DNA of 64,000 bases from assembly GCA_031216915.1 (NCBI GenBank), contig CM062297.1, positions 537,004,971-537,068,970 of the forward strand. Direction: 5' to 3'. Position 1 is the stretch's first letter. Every line of letters starts with the position of its first letter. The translations under genes and the position numbers were made by a program. Under the pieces are notes generated by a model that was not told the origin of the DNA, did not search any database, and saw nothing but the letters and a program-made list of their open reading frames with translations. Shown here one piece after another: positions 1-14,769 of the stretch. Origin of the DNA: Pictodentalium vernedei. Its lineage: Eukaryota > Mollusca > Scaphopoda > Dentaliida > Dentaliidae.

Positions 1-864
1 TCATTATCTATAATCTGCATTATTTCCATTGAGGGTGGGGGAGGCAGAGGTGGTCAAAAGCTATCAAGAAACTGCTGTCAAGTGTTGGAATTATCTGTAT
101 GGATAAACTTTCTCAGAATAGTAATAACCACTCATTTTTAAATATGTTTCTGGGTTTTTCTTTGTTTTACTCCCAGACCTGCTCAGACCAGAAGATAATT
201 TACAAATATAAAAACTTTCTTTTGAAGGTGTGTTCTAGGGCTGATGGAAAAGAATATGTTTAAACAAGAGCAACGCGAAGATAGTATATGCCCATGACAT
301 TGTCATAATGCCATGGTGGCCATATTGAATTGGCTAGCTGAACCAAAATCGAAAGGAAGCATTGTCTAGCCATCCACAGGTAACCCCTGAAATAATGATT
401 TGATCAAATAAGCATTTTTTAGTTATTAAAAGGAAACCAAAAAAGTTAACGGACCGACAGATGGAGAGAAGGACAGACGCACCTGGTGAAAACATAATGC
501 CCCCCCGCCCCCCCGAAGAGGGTCGGGCACATAAAAATACACAAGCTTTTTCACCTGGCTTAAAAGTAAAAATGTCACAAAGTTTCTCAAGAGGGTGTGA
601 TACAGCCATGCATCAATGTTTTCTTGAGATCTTCACCTACTTTCTGTGGTGGAGAATACTGTGGAATAGGAGGTCAAAAATTATGAAGTACTGCACTTTA
701 AGTTTTAAAATTGGAAAAATAATTAAAATATATGATCCTAGAAAAACGTAAAAATAGGCCGATTAAATCGTCATATGTATACCCATATGCGCAACTAGTA
801 GAAAGCTGTTATTATCTCAGGACCAATTTTGTGAACAGGTAAAATCCATGTGAGGGCATTTTGT
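1..864. other. Intronic sequence, no gene seen
   Basis: This stretch is AT-rich with no convincing coding region. A decayed element head (ACAAGAGCAACGCG followed by TATGCCC) near 266-300 resembles the heads of the elements at 23334 and 43812. C-rich runs lie near 500-516. It should belong to the ERN1 intron after exon c. The short ORFs on both strands have low complexity and no recognisable motif. Confidence 0.5.
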
Positions 865-1340
865 CAGGATCAAATTATCAGATTTACACCAAAACCTATA
901 CAGCTCGGAACATCAGTAACCTGAAGATATATATAAAGTAACATGACAATCCAAGCAATATTTTTCAAAAAGTGATTGGAGGAATTTGAAGGATAAAAGG
1001 TTAATATCTCAAGATCAAATTATCAGATTTACACCAAAAACTATACATCAGTAACCTGAAGATATATATATAAAGTAACATGACAATCCAAGCAATATTT
1101 TTCAAAAAGTGATTGGAGGAATTTGAAGGATAAAGGGTTAATATCTCAGGATCAAATTATCAGATTTACACCAAAAACTATACAGCACGGCACATCAGTA
1201 ACTTGAAGATATATATAAAGTAACATGACAATTGGATTGACATTTTTTGAATTATCTCATGCCAAAGGGATTGGAAGAATTCTCAATTTGAAGGAGAAGA
1301 AAGGGTTAATATCTCAGGATCAAATTATCAGAACTTGTTT
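865..1340. repeat. Tandem repeat, unit about 140-165 bp, three copies and a partial
   Basis: CAAATTATCAGATTTACACC recurs at about 871, 1016 and 1153, and a partial copy starts at 1321. Between the copies runs the same text, including CATCAGTAACCTGAAG, a TATATATAAAG stretch and GTGATTGGAGGAATTTG. The last full unit is longer because of a diverged insert. It runs directly into the next element and looks like the core of a satellite-bearing interspersed element whose head is lost. Confidence 0.8.
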
Positions 1341-3333
1341 TAAGACATGTACATGTATAGTATGTGACACAGCAATGACAAAAATCTAGGTAATGCCCTG
1401 ATAACAAAGGTACATGTAAAGTATTGTAACGGTCTTTACATAAATGCTGATCGTAGCCTGTAACAAATGTATAGGCTGAGTATTGTAAAGGTGGGTGACA
1501 GTCAGATGCTAAACTAGAAAAGAAATCTTTGAGTCCCAGAGTGGGTCTGACTGAACCCCAAAATATTTGTTCTCATAGCACAGTGATAACAAAGGCACAC
1601 CCAAAACACACTCATTCCTGTCCCAAGGTGAAAACAAAGGTACCCAAGAAGTTTCGTGAAGATCAGTTCATAAATACGAGCTGTATAGAAGTTGTGACAA
1701 AAAACTGATTGGACCTAATTTCGGTACAAAATGGCCACTGGCAGCCATCTTGAATTTTGGACCGCACTCAGAAACACTTGTTCTTGTCCCAAGGTGGTAA
1801 CAAAAGGTACCCAAGAAGTTTCGTGAAGATCGGTTGATAAATACAGCCTCTAGACCGAGCTGTATTGACATGTGCACTTACAGTGTTTTAGTAGCACTAA
1901 ATAAATAAAAATTCATCCAATTTGCATAATTTCTGCACGAGAAAAAAACCCGTACTGTATGTGATGTATTCCATTTTACTAAACATTCATACAAAAATTT
2001 ATTCAAATCAGAACTTTCATACAGAAGTTCTGTACAAAAGACTGATTGCACTAATTTTGGTACAAAATGGCTGCTGGTGGCCATCTTGAATTTTGGACCA
2101 CACCCAAAAGCACCTGTTCTACCCAAGAAGTTTCGTAAAGATTGGTTCATAAATACAGCCTCTAGCCTGAGCCATATAGAAGTTGTGTACAAAAAACTGA
2201 TTAGACCTAATTTCGGTACAAAATGGCCACTGGCAACCATCTTGAATTTTGGACCGCACTCAGAAACACTCGTTATCGTCCCAAGGTGATAACAGAGGTA
2301 CCCAAGAAGTTTCATGAAAATCGCTTGATAAATACAGCCTCTAGCCCAAGCCGTATTGACATGTGTACTTACTGTGTGTAAGTACAGTACGTGGAGAGTG
2401 TATTATCAATAAATCACCCGCAGAGTGGAGATTCCACCCAAGCAATAATTGCAAATTTGCTGCAAAGCATAACAAGCACAAGCAAAGTTTCAGCCAATGG
2501 ACCTCCGGGTTAAACCCGGAGGTCCATTGGCTGAAACATTGCATGTGTTTGTTGTCGATGTGTACACAATTTGAAAGTTATAGCTTGGGTGATAACCCCA
2601 CTCCGCGGGTGATTTAATTACAATCCACTCTCCACGTACTGTAGCTCTGAAAAAATCAAAGTTCATCTAATTTGCATAATTTCTGAACGAGAAAAAAACC
2701 CGTATTGTATGTGATGTATGCCATGGTACTAAACATTCACACAAAAAATTTTTCAAATCAGCGCTTTCATGAAGTTCTGCGCAAAAATCTGATTGCCCCT
2801 AATTTTGAACAAAATGGCTGCCAGTGGCAATCTTGAATTTGGGACCTCAGCCAAAAACACTTGTTCTCGTCCCACGGTGATACCAAAGAAGTTTCGTAAA
2901 GATCGGTTTATAAATATGGTCTCTCGCCCGAGCCGTACTGGCATTTGCACTTACAGTGCTGAAAGTAACACTAAATACATCAAAGTTAGTCTAATTTGCA
3001 TAATTTACGTACGAGAAAAAAACCTGTATTCTATGTGATGTATCCCATGATACTAAACATTCATACAAAAAATTATTCAAATCAGCGCTTTCATATGGAA
3101 GTTCTGCGCAAAAATGTGATTTCACCTAAGTCTGTACAAAATGGCTGCCAGCGGCCAACTTGAATTTCGGATCGGACCCAAAAACACTCGTTCTCGTCCC
3201 ACGGTCATAACAAAGGTACCCAAGAAGTTTCGTAAAGATCGGTTCATAAATTCGGCATCCAGCCCGAGCGGACAGACGGACGACTGGCCATGGCATAAGC
3301 TCAAATTTGGCTTCGCCAAAGTTGAACTAAAAA
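1341..3333. mobile_element. Satellite-bearing element, AAAATGGC/TTGAATTT core family
   Basis: Five or more diverged units carry TACAAAATGGCC or TACAAAATGGCT, CCATCTTGAATTT, CGTCCCAAGGTGATAAC, ACCCAAGAAGTTTCGT and GATCGGTTCATAAATA. They are separated by a longer spacer with ATTTGCATAATTTCTG. The right end is a hairpin tail, GGCATAAGCTC ... AGTTGAACTAAAAA. The element at 53303-55387 is a second copy of the family with a recognisable head. No transposase is encoded, and the short ORFs across it are translations of the repeat unit. A foldback element sits inside at 2383-2643. It resembles non-autonomous Helentron-associated or pearl-like elements of bivalves; that assignment is inference. Confidence 0.65.
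2383..2643. mobile_element. Foldback (snapback) element, 261 bp
   Basis: The ends are inverted repeats: TACAGTACGTGGAGAGTG at the left and its complement at the right. The inner arms also pair, with AATCACCCGCAGAGTGGA against CCACTCCGCGGGTGATT. The centre is a near-perfect palindrome (2487-2537) of GTTTCAGCCAATGGACC and CCGGGTT followed by the complement. Almost the whole element could fold into one hairpin. It interrupts a spacer of the surrounding repeat family. It has no coding capacity and looks like a MITE-like foldback. Confidence 0.85.
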
Positions 3334-4480
3334 TGAAACAATCTGAGGTTTCAGAAAAATAATTTGTACTGTTGGCTTCAACTTGTGTAAGGTAAAGGAT
3401 TAAAGGTGCAGTACAAAAAGCAATGTTGGGCTAATGAGTCAATTTTCATTTTTGGATGTAATAACTCCCAATCCTTCAAAATGCATTTTGGGAATAATTG
3501 CCTAAGGGACAATTTGTGTGTAAGTGTGGGGGGTGTGGGGGCAGTTGTGGAACCTATATTGAAACCTGGCCTGTATTACTAGCTGGAAAATACACATATC
3601 AACTTTGGTTGAAATCAAATAATCCAAACTGGAGTTATCAGTCGGAAACCAATTGTTTACAGAAAGATGGATGGACCGACAGATGGACGGACGAGTCATG
3701 ACTATAGCCCTGACTATAAACAGTCAGGCTCAAAATGCATTTCGTATCAAAGAAAAAATATTGCATGAATGGCCCTGGGTGCGGAGGTGGGGTGGGGGAG
3801 AGTGGGGGTGTGTTAGGGGAGTCCATTTTTTTTTCCACATGTGGTCAGTCTAAATCCTTCAGAATGCATTTTGAGCAGAGAAAAAAAAAAACCCTAACTG
3901 GCACCATGGGGGTGGGGGTGGGGGGTGGATGGTGGTGTTTGTCTGGGTTTTTAACCACAAACATTAACGAAAACTGTAAAAAAGCATTTTTGATGAAAGA
4001 AAAAAAAAGTGCCTAATTGGCCCCCCAGGGGGTGGGGGTGGGGGTGGGGGGTGGGGGGGTGGGGGTGTTACATGAGTTTAAAAAAAGGTTCCGCATGTAG
4101 TGACTGCAAATAGTTCAAAGTGCATACTCTAGGAAAGAAAAAAAATTACCTAATCGGGAGGGGGGGGGGGGGGGGATAATTTCTGTCTGGATTTTTAACC
4201 ACAAACTTTAACCAAAACTGTAAAAAAGCATTTTTGACAAAAGCAAAAAAAAGAAAAAATGCCTGATTGGGGGGGGGGGGGGGGGGGGCAGTGGTGTTTC
4301 GGTTTTTAACCAAAACTGTAATCAAGCATTTTTGACGAAAGAAAAAAAAAGTGCCTAATTGGCCCCTGGTGGGGGTGGGGGGGGGGGAGTGGGGAGGGGC
4401 ACATAAGTTTAAACTAGAGGGGGTATCAGTACCCCGTGGCTCACCAACAGGTGGCCAATGTAAAGGGGTGGCTGGAGTAA
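3334..4480. repeat. G-run-rich tandem repeat
   Basis: Diverged units of about 110-180 bp contain AAAAAGCATTTTTGA, a GAAAGAAAAAAAA stretch and TGCCTAATTGG followed directly by long G runs. Pure runs of 15-20 G occur at 4160-4175 and 4269-4288, and many shorter runs of GGGGGTGGGGG lie between. The G runs sit at the same place in successive units. No gene is present. Confidence 0.75.
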
Positions 4481-5795
4481 AAAAAAAAAAAGTTCAAAAC
4501 CTGCACACAAAAGTCCAAAATGAAAGAAAATAAGCAGCTAAAGGGTTAAATAATATAATAATAACCCCTAAGAATCATGCTAACATAAAATAGGAACCAT
4601 GGCCATATGCTACAAGTCTCCAATTTGAAGAAAAGAAAGACAAACCTCAAAACCTGCACATAAAAGTAAAAAAAAAGTATCACATTTGTTTCAATGGGTT
4701 AAAATTGAGAAAAATACCCTGATGTCACAGTAACCACCATGGCAATATGCCAGTAAGGTGAAACCCTACCTGAAAAATATCCACTTGGAAGAAAAGAAAG
4801 AAAAACCTCAAAACCTGCACATAAAAGTCAAAAAAGTATCACATTTGTTTCAAGGGGTTAAAATTGAGAAAAATACCCTGTCACAGTAACCATAATGGCA
4901 ATATGCCAGTAAGGTGAAACTCTACTTGAAAAATATCCACTTGGAAGAAAAGAAAGACAAACCTCAAAACCTGCACATAAAAGTCAAAAAAGCATCACAT
5001 TTGTTTCAAAGGGTTAAAATTTAAAAAAAATACCCTGAAAATGTTACAGTAACCACCATGGCAATATGCCAGTGAGGTAAAGCTCCACTTAAAAAAAAAT
5101 ATCAAAACCTGCACACAAAAGTCCAAAACCTGCACACAAAAGTCCTAAATTAAAGTAAATAAGCAGCTAAAGGGTTAAATAATATAATACTAGCCCCAAG
5201 AAGCATCCTAACATAAAATAGGAACCATGGCAATATGCTACAAGGTAAGTCGCCACTTGGAAGAAAAGAAAGACAAACCTCAAAACCTGCCCATAAAAGT
5301 AAAAAAAAGTATCACATTTGTTTCAAGGGGTTAAAATTGAGAAAAACACCCTGTCACAGAACCACAATGGCAACATGCCAGTAAGGTGAAACTCTACTTG
5401 AAAAATATCCACTTGGAAGAAAAGAAAGACAAACCTCAAAACCTGCACATAAAAGTAAAAAAAAAGCATCACATTTGTTTCAAGAGGTTAAAATTGAGAA
5501 AAATACCCTGAAATGTTAAGGAAACCACCAATGGCAATATGCCAGTATGGTAAAACTCCACTTGAAGACAAAATTTCAAAACCTGTACACAAAAGTCAAA
5601 AACCTGCACAGAAAAGCCAAAAACCTGCACAGAAAAGTCAAAAACCTGTACACAAAAGTCCAAAATTCAAGTAACTAAGCATGGAAAGGGTTGAATAAAA
5701 TATTACTATCTCTGAAAAGCATGCAGACATAAAAAAAAGCAAAAAAAAAAAAAAAATCAAAACCTGCACACAAAAGTTCAAAATGAATTAATCCG
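4481..5795. repeat. Tandem repeat built on CAAAACCTGCACA
   Basis: AACCTCAAAACCTGCACAT and AAAAGT recur with ATCACATTTGTTTCAA, GGGTTAAAATTGAGAAA, ATACCCTG, ACCATGGCAATATGCC and CCACTTGGAAGAAAAG in a fixed order. Full units are about 160 bp. A short sub-repeat, AAAAACCTGCACAGAAAAGTC, is stacked four times near 5578-5660. The minus-strand ORF here that reads like a string of VQVFDF repeats is this satellite translated and not a gene. Confidence 0.85.
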
Positions 5796-6270
5796 CACGC
5801 CGACGCAGATGCCGCTGACATGAGGGCTATGCCATAGGCTCACACAACTATTGTTGGTGAGCCAAAAAAGGTTCCACATGTAGTGACTGTAAATAGTTCA
5901 AAATGCATATTGGAGAAAAGAAGAAAAAAAAAAGCCTAATGGGGAGGGGGGGGGGGGGGGGTGGGGGGATACGGGGTGGTGGTGTTTGTCTGGGTTTTTA
6001 GCCACAAACTTGGAGTCATCCTACCAAGCTACAATGAAATCCCTTCATAATTATGGCCTGTAGACTGTGCTAAAGGTTTTCGAGCTTCATCACTATCCTA
6101 AATAAATAAAACTAGTCATTTTATGAAAACTAATCCATTTTTGTTAATAAAATATAGCTGATGTGTTCCTGTGAGGAGTCATAGGCTATATGTTAGCAGC
6201 AAAAATTGATAAAAATTTTTAATGGGACACATTACGTAAAGGGATGATGTTGATTCATCATATCAAATAA
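5796..6270. repeat. Element tail, second G-run unit and a stray satellite unit
   Basis: The GGCTCACACAACTATTG hairpin tail ending GTGAGCCAAAAAA (about 5832-5868) closes the preceding array. Another G-run unit follows (G-rich about 5941-5970). From about 6010 a single unit of the next array appears (CATCCTACCAAGCTACAATG), followed by AT-rich sequence without a gene. Confidence 0.55.
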
Positions 6271-10249
<3,979 letters not shown>

Positions 10250-12710
10250 AATGATTATCAACTTTCACCTTTTCTCCAAAACATAACCATTTACAAAGAC
10301 AGCTAATAACATATAAATTGAAAGTGAACATCTTTGTCTGTCAATCATTAATATTCATAGCAACCTGCACAGAAAGTATATAAAACAAGAAATGTCACCA
10401 TGATCTGTAAAGAACTTGTCAATGAATAACTAACTTAGAAACCAAGTAAATAAGTATGGTTATATAACCGGTTGTCTCCAGTATTTTTCAAACTGACATT
10501 TCTGACTGGCTCAATTAACAGTGTTAAAATACCGCTTTTAGCTGTGATTATAAACAAATGGGGTATAAATTATCCTGTTTCAAACAAATGATGCTGAACT
10601 GCATGTGCTATGAAACAGAAGACAAAATATTTTTTATTTAATGCTCAGGCATCAATTCACGCTGAAAAATTAAGTCATATTCCCCTGTTGGTCGGCAAAA
10701 CGAAATATCAAAATGATATTTAGAAATCGATATTTCATCGTAGGTTCGGATGACGAATCACATGTACTTTAAATGAGTCAGCACATCAGTAATGAATTCC
10801 AGAGTCCCAAATACAAACGAATTCGAATAATTGATAGTGACAGTGACTAAATCAATTCATTAAATCAGCGGTTTCAAAGTTTGACTTTCTCATTCACCTT
10901 CCAGCGAAAAGCCGAAATCACTTTCAAATTTCTTCAGTTCAACTTCACACATCTTCAGTGCATTGAGTTCAAAAAAAATAAAATGACGTGTCTTGTTATT
11001 GAAAATAAGAAAGTGGTGTTTTTTGTTATTGTTCTATTTCTTCGAAACACATTGCGATTATTTCAATTCGCCAGCCTTGGTAAATCGTAAAGTTAGGGGA
11101 GAAATAAGACGGGACTACTTTTTGTGCGGATATTCACACATTCCAATGGTTGGAGTTTGGTTGTTGTAATTTTTGTATGGACGCCGGTTCGGCACATAAA
11201 TTTTGCGCCTTAATGGCAAATAAAGGCCACAAATTGGAGAGTTTGTAGTCGTAGAGCATTAAATAAAAAGAAAATTCACGAAAATTTGATGAATACCGAA
11301 AATATCTCGTTCGTGGCTACAAGAAATATGAGGATCTTCACGAGCGACTGCGTCGCTCGTGAAGATCCTCATATTTCTTTGTAGCCACTCACGAGATATT
11401 TTCGGTATTCATCAAATTTTCGTGAATATCCTCTATATCTTTTGTTAACTGGAAATACATTTTCAAGTCAGAAACAAACACATTTTTATTCAATCAAAAA
11501 CTTAGTGATTTTCAAATTAGAGTCTTCAAGGACATTATAGAAATTGAAAAAAAAAAAAAAAAAAATTTTCCTGCACAACAAGGCATCCATCTCTTCTTTC
11601 AAGAATGTTTGATTAGAGTTGTGAATATATTTGAAGAATCAATCCAACTACTGGTTGATTCACTTTAAAATCCAAAAGGATATCAATAGTTGTACTTTTA
11701 ACACATGAATTTACATCATCAATAAGCTGAAATATTTGCAAGTTATATCCTGGTTAGTTTCATGTCAACCTGAGATAATTTCATATCAGCACTACTAAAG
11801 AGTGGAACAGATGAGATAGGTCTCAGAGAGGGTGATTGATTATTATAAAAAACTGAATTATAATAATGACAGGTGTACTGATATTTGTAGAAGGACAAGA
11901 AATTATTATTAGGAACATGCCACATTACATGAGTACAGTAGGTTTTAACAATGGGATGGAGTGGAATCAACATGACAGACAGGATATAAAGCATCAGATG
12001 TCAATGGTATATCATAGGAAAGCACTACCGAGACAACACCACAATTTCCCCTGCTCTTCTGTTTGTCAACTGTAATGTTTTTTTTCACAGAATGATAGTG
12101 CTTCAGTTTCTAGAGGCTAGAGCTATTCAATTGTGAAATTTTGCCATGGTTTCTGTATCTGTTGCGATTAAAGATGCGAGTCTCAGTTTCGGTTTTTATT
12201 TATTCTTACTTAATCAAACGTTTAAATTCAATAAAATACTGAAACTATAACACAAGCAACTTTTTCAAAATAAATGGCCTTCCATGATATATAACTATGA
12301 CATGATGCTATATGTACAGGGCAGCATAGCCGGAAAGCAACATTGCCTAATAGACCCTCCACCCCCACTTCTTCTTTTTGTGTTTGAGTGCATTTAATAT
12401 GAACACGCCGCAAATGGCGATGGTAACTATCAATTTTGCAACATTTACGCCTGATTGTAGGACCACTCGGCCCATAACAAACTTGGCCTATAACCAAGTC
12501 GGCCCATAACCAAGTCAGCCCATTATCAAATTGCCCCCCCCACCCTCCCTAATTTTATATTCTATCGGAATTACTGTTTAGACACATATTTATAGTCTGA
12601 AATATATTATAAACAATTAAAACTATGTTTTTTGTTGTCTCTTTTCAAATTTGCCAGTTCAATTCAACCGGCAGTTGTTACATAAATATAAATTGGTTTG
12701 ATAAACAAAA
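10250..12710. other. Intronic sequence without a recognised gene
   Basis: This is one of the few intron stretches with little repetition. It holds a 154-bp hairpin (entered separately), a poly-A run near 11548-11567, and a short repeat of GGCCCATAACCAAGTC-like units at 12466-12530. No exon-like ORF with splice sites or family motif is visible. It ends at the left terminus of the first DIRS element. Confidence 0.5.
11274..11427. repeat. Near-perfect hairpin palindrome
   Basis: Two arms of about 75 bp, nearly identical, are separated by only TGC. The arms contain ATTCACGAAAATTTGATG, ATACCGAAAATATCTCG, AAATATGAGGATCTTCACG and AGCGAC, mirrored on the other side. The arms differ at only a few positions, so the palindrome is young or maintained. 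No coding function is seen; it could be a foldback element or a scar of one. Confidence 0.9.
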
Positions 12711-12940
12711 ATGATAAATTTAAAGTAATTTGTATAATTTTTTATACTTACCAATCGCCCAGACTTAGCTGGTGCAAACTCGATATAATCCAGGGCCAAA
12801 CACAAATTTTGAACCCCCCAATCCCCCAAATTTGCATAGAAAACCGAAAAATTCAAGTTCTATATGGTCCTCCATACTTTTGCTTACTGTTCATGCACAG
12901 TAACCAGGAAGGTACCGAAATTGGCACCAAGCATCATTCT
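12711..12940. repeat. Left inverted terminal repeat of DIRS copy a
   Basis: It pairs with 25010-25216 in inverted orientation over nearly its full length, including matched private variants (GATATAATCC; ACCAGGAAGGTACCG). The two ends of one copy are more like each other than like other copies, as expected from reverse transcription. Confidence 0.9.
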
Positions 12941-13014
12941 TTCTATAGTGCCTGCTAAATGTTATAATCAACGGGGAGGGATGAGTGCCCACTCATGCGA
13001 GGGCCATTCCTGAC

Positions 13015-13075
13015 TGGGCCATTGGTAAGTACATTTTTATACTACAACCAATGGCCCAGACTTAGCTGAATCGTA
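13015..13075. repeat. Internal complementary region of DIRS copy a, shortened
   Basis: GGGCCATTGGTAAGTAC is the complement of the left end cut short. It is followed by ATTTTTATACTACAACC and AATGGCCCAGACTTAGCT, the complement of the right end. In DIRS elements this region templates the circle junction. The left-end half has lost about 35 bp compared with copy d. Confidence 0.8.
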
Positions 13076-13657
13076 AAAGGGCTGGAGGGCCTAAGACTTA
13101 AAAGGATAATCCAATCTCTCAATTACTTTGATAAAGAATAGCTCCTACAGGAGAAAAGGAGAAAACAGAGGAATTACATATGTCCTTCTCTTATAAGAAA
13201 AGAGAATGACATAACACCAACAATGTAATTGAGAATTACATAATTTCTCCATTTAATGCCAGCATAACCCGGTGAAAGAAACCAATTATAAAGCTAGTCC
13301 AGAGAATGAGATGCTTTATACTCATTTAAAAGTGTCCAAGGATTGTATAGAGACGCTCGTTTGACATGTAACATAAACAAATGCTGCACAGTGAGCTATA
13401 CTTTAAAAACAGTACATAAATGAGATATAGTTATTGCTTCACACTGAGCTACACATTAAAACCACCCAGCACAGACACTGAACTACTGTCTCTGGAGGAG
13501 GCATTCCCCTGCTTTTCACTATAAAGCCAGATACCATAAGGGGAAAACCGCCCCACCACCTTCCCCTTGTCCTGAAGGAAAATTCCTCAGAACAAAGAGG
13601 GCAGCAAACGGCATCAGTGCTCGAGCAGAATGCCTAAACATCTTCTGGATATAATAT

Positions 13658-14760
13658 TAATGGACGACTTTCTGAGCAACAGAAAGAGGACCCAAAGATC
13701 TAAGGTCACCGGAGATGGACTCTAAATTTCTAAGGTAAAACTTGGTAAATGAAGAGGGCTGTGTCCACTATGCAGCCTTCATAAGATCAGTAATGGCTAT
13801 ACTGTTAGAATAAGCCCAAAAAGTGGACAGTGCTCTAACCTCATGAGCTGAAATCTTGTTGACAGAACGTTGATCCGAAGATAGACTTTCATAGGCACTA
13901 CGTATTGCCAACTGAATCCATCTAGTGATAGAATGAACAGATATATCTTTTCTGTTAGAAATCAAAGAAAGAAAGAATCTTTTTCTTCCCTTTCTAATAA
14001 AACCCGATCAATATTTATAAATGCGCATTGCTCTAACTGGACACAGCAAAGGTCTACAGTTGTCCGAGGACGGTAAAGCCTTAATGATAATAGGCACCTA
14101 CCACTTATCCGGAATCTGATTCTTAGCCAAAAATAAATCCCATTTCCGTAGTGATAGTATTACCCACACTACAGTAATGGGAATCATCAACAGATAATGC
14201 ATGAAGTTCACTCACTCTTCTGGCAGACGCAAAGGCTAAGAGAAAAGCCGTTTTATAGGTCAAGAATTTGAAAACTACACTGTCTAACGAATCAAAAGGA
14301 GCTTCTTGAAGCTTCAACAGAACCCAAGCCAAATTCTATTTAGGAATTAATCTGAGGGTTCTATGTCTATTAATAGAGAAATTTCTAACTAGCTTGGATA
14401 AAGAAGAATCTGATCCAATAGCCAAGTTATCATGATGAGCAAAAGTATCTGATAACATGGACCTATAGCCCTTAATAGTGACGGGCTGCAAGTTTAATAT
14501 GTCAAACAAGTAGACCAGGAAATTGGCAATCTGCGGAATGGACGGATCATAGATGTCTACAGACAGGTCCATACACCAATGGAAGAAAACCCTCCACCTC
14601 GCTGCATAATTCAACGAAGATGAGGTCCTCCTATAGTTAGAAATTGCATCCACTGCTCGTTCTGTAAAATGTTTTCCATGCAAGGACCACACAATGGAAA
14701 TACGTGAAGGTTGAGACCTTCCAGGTTGTGATGCAGTGCGCAGGACTTTTCCTGATATAC
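13658..14760 (-). pseudogene. DIRS tyrosine recombinase, copy a (broken)
   Basis: This is the integrase of the element. A tyrosine recombinase would insert the cDNA circle without staggered cuts. Visible parts are the SAM-like N-terminal domain (NYAARWRVFFHWCMD, IANFLVYLFD, TIKGYRSML), the first catalytic arginine in FASARRVSELHAL, the HxxR box HEVRALSTFWAYS, and the nucleophile segment FTKFYLRNL. A stop lies between KAA and the tyrosine segment, and at least one stop and one frame change occur between the arginine and HxxR boxes. The terminal stop aligns with the end of the copy at 47152. All catalytic residues survive but the frame does not, so it is inactive. Confidence 0.85.
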
Positions 14761-14769
14761 AAAATCCTT

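Noticed and set aside
461..751. ORFs in the first 860 bases as genes or the next ERN1 exon
   Set aside because: They have low complexity and no kinase motif such as DIFSAG with splice sites on the minus strand.
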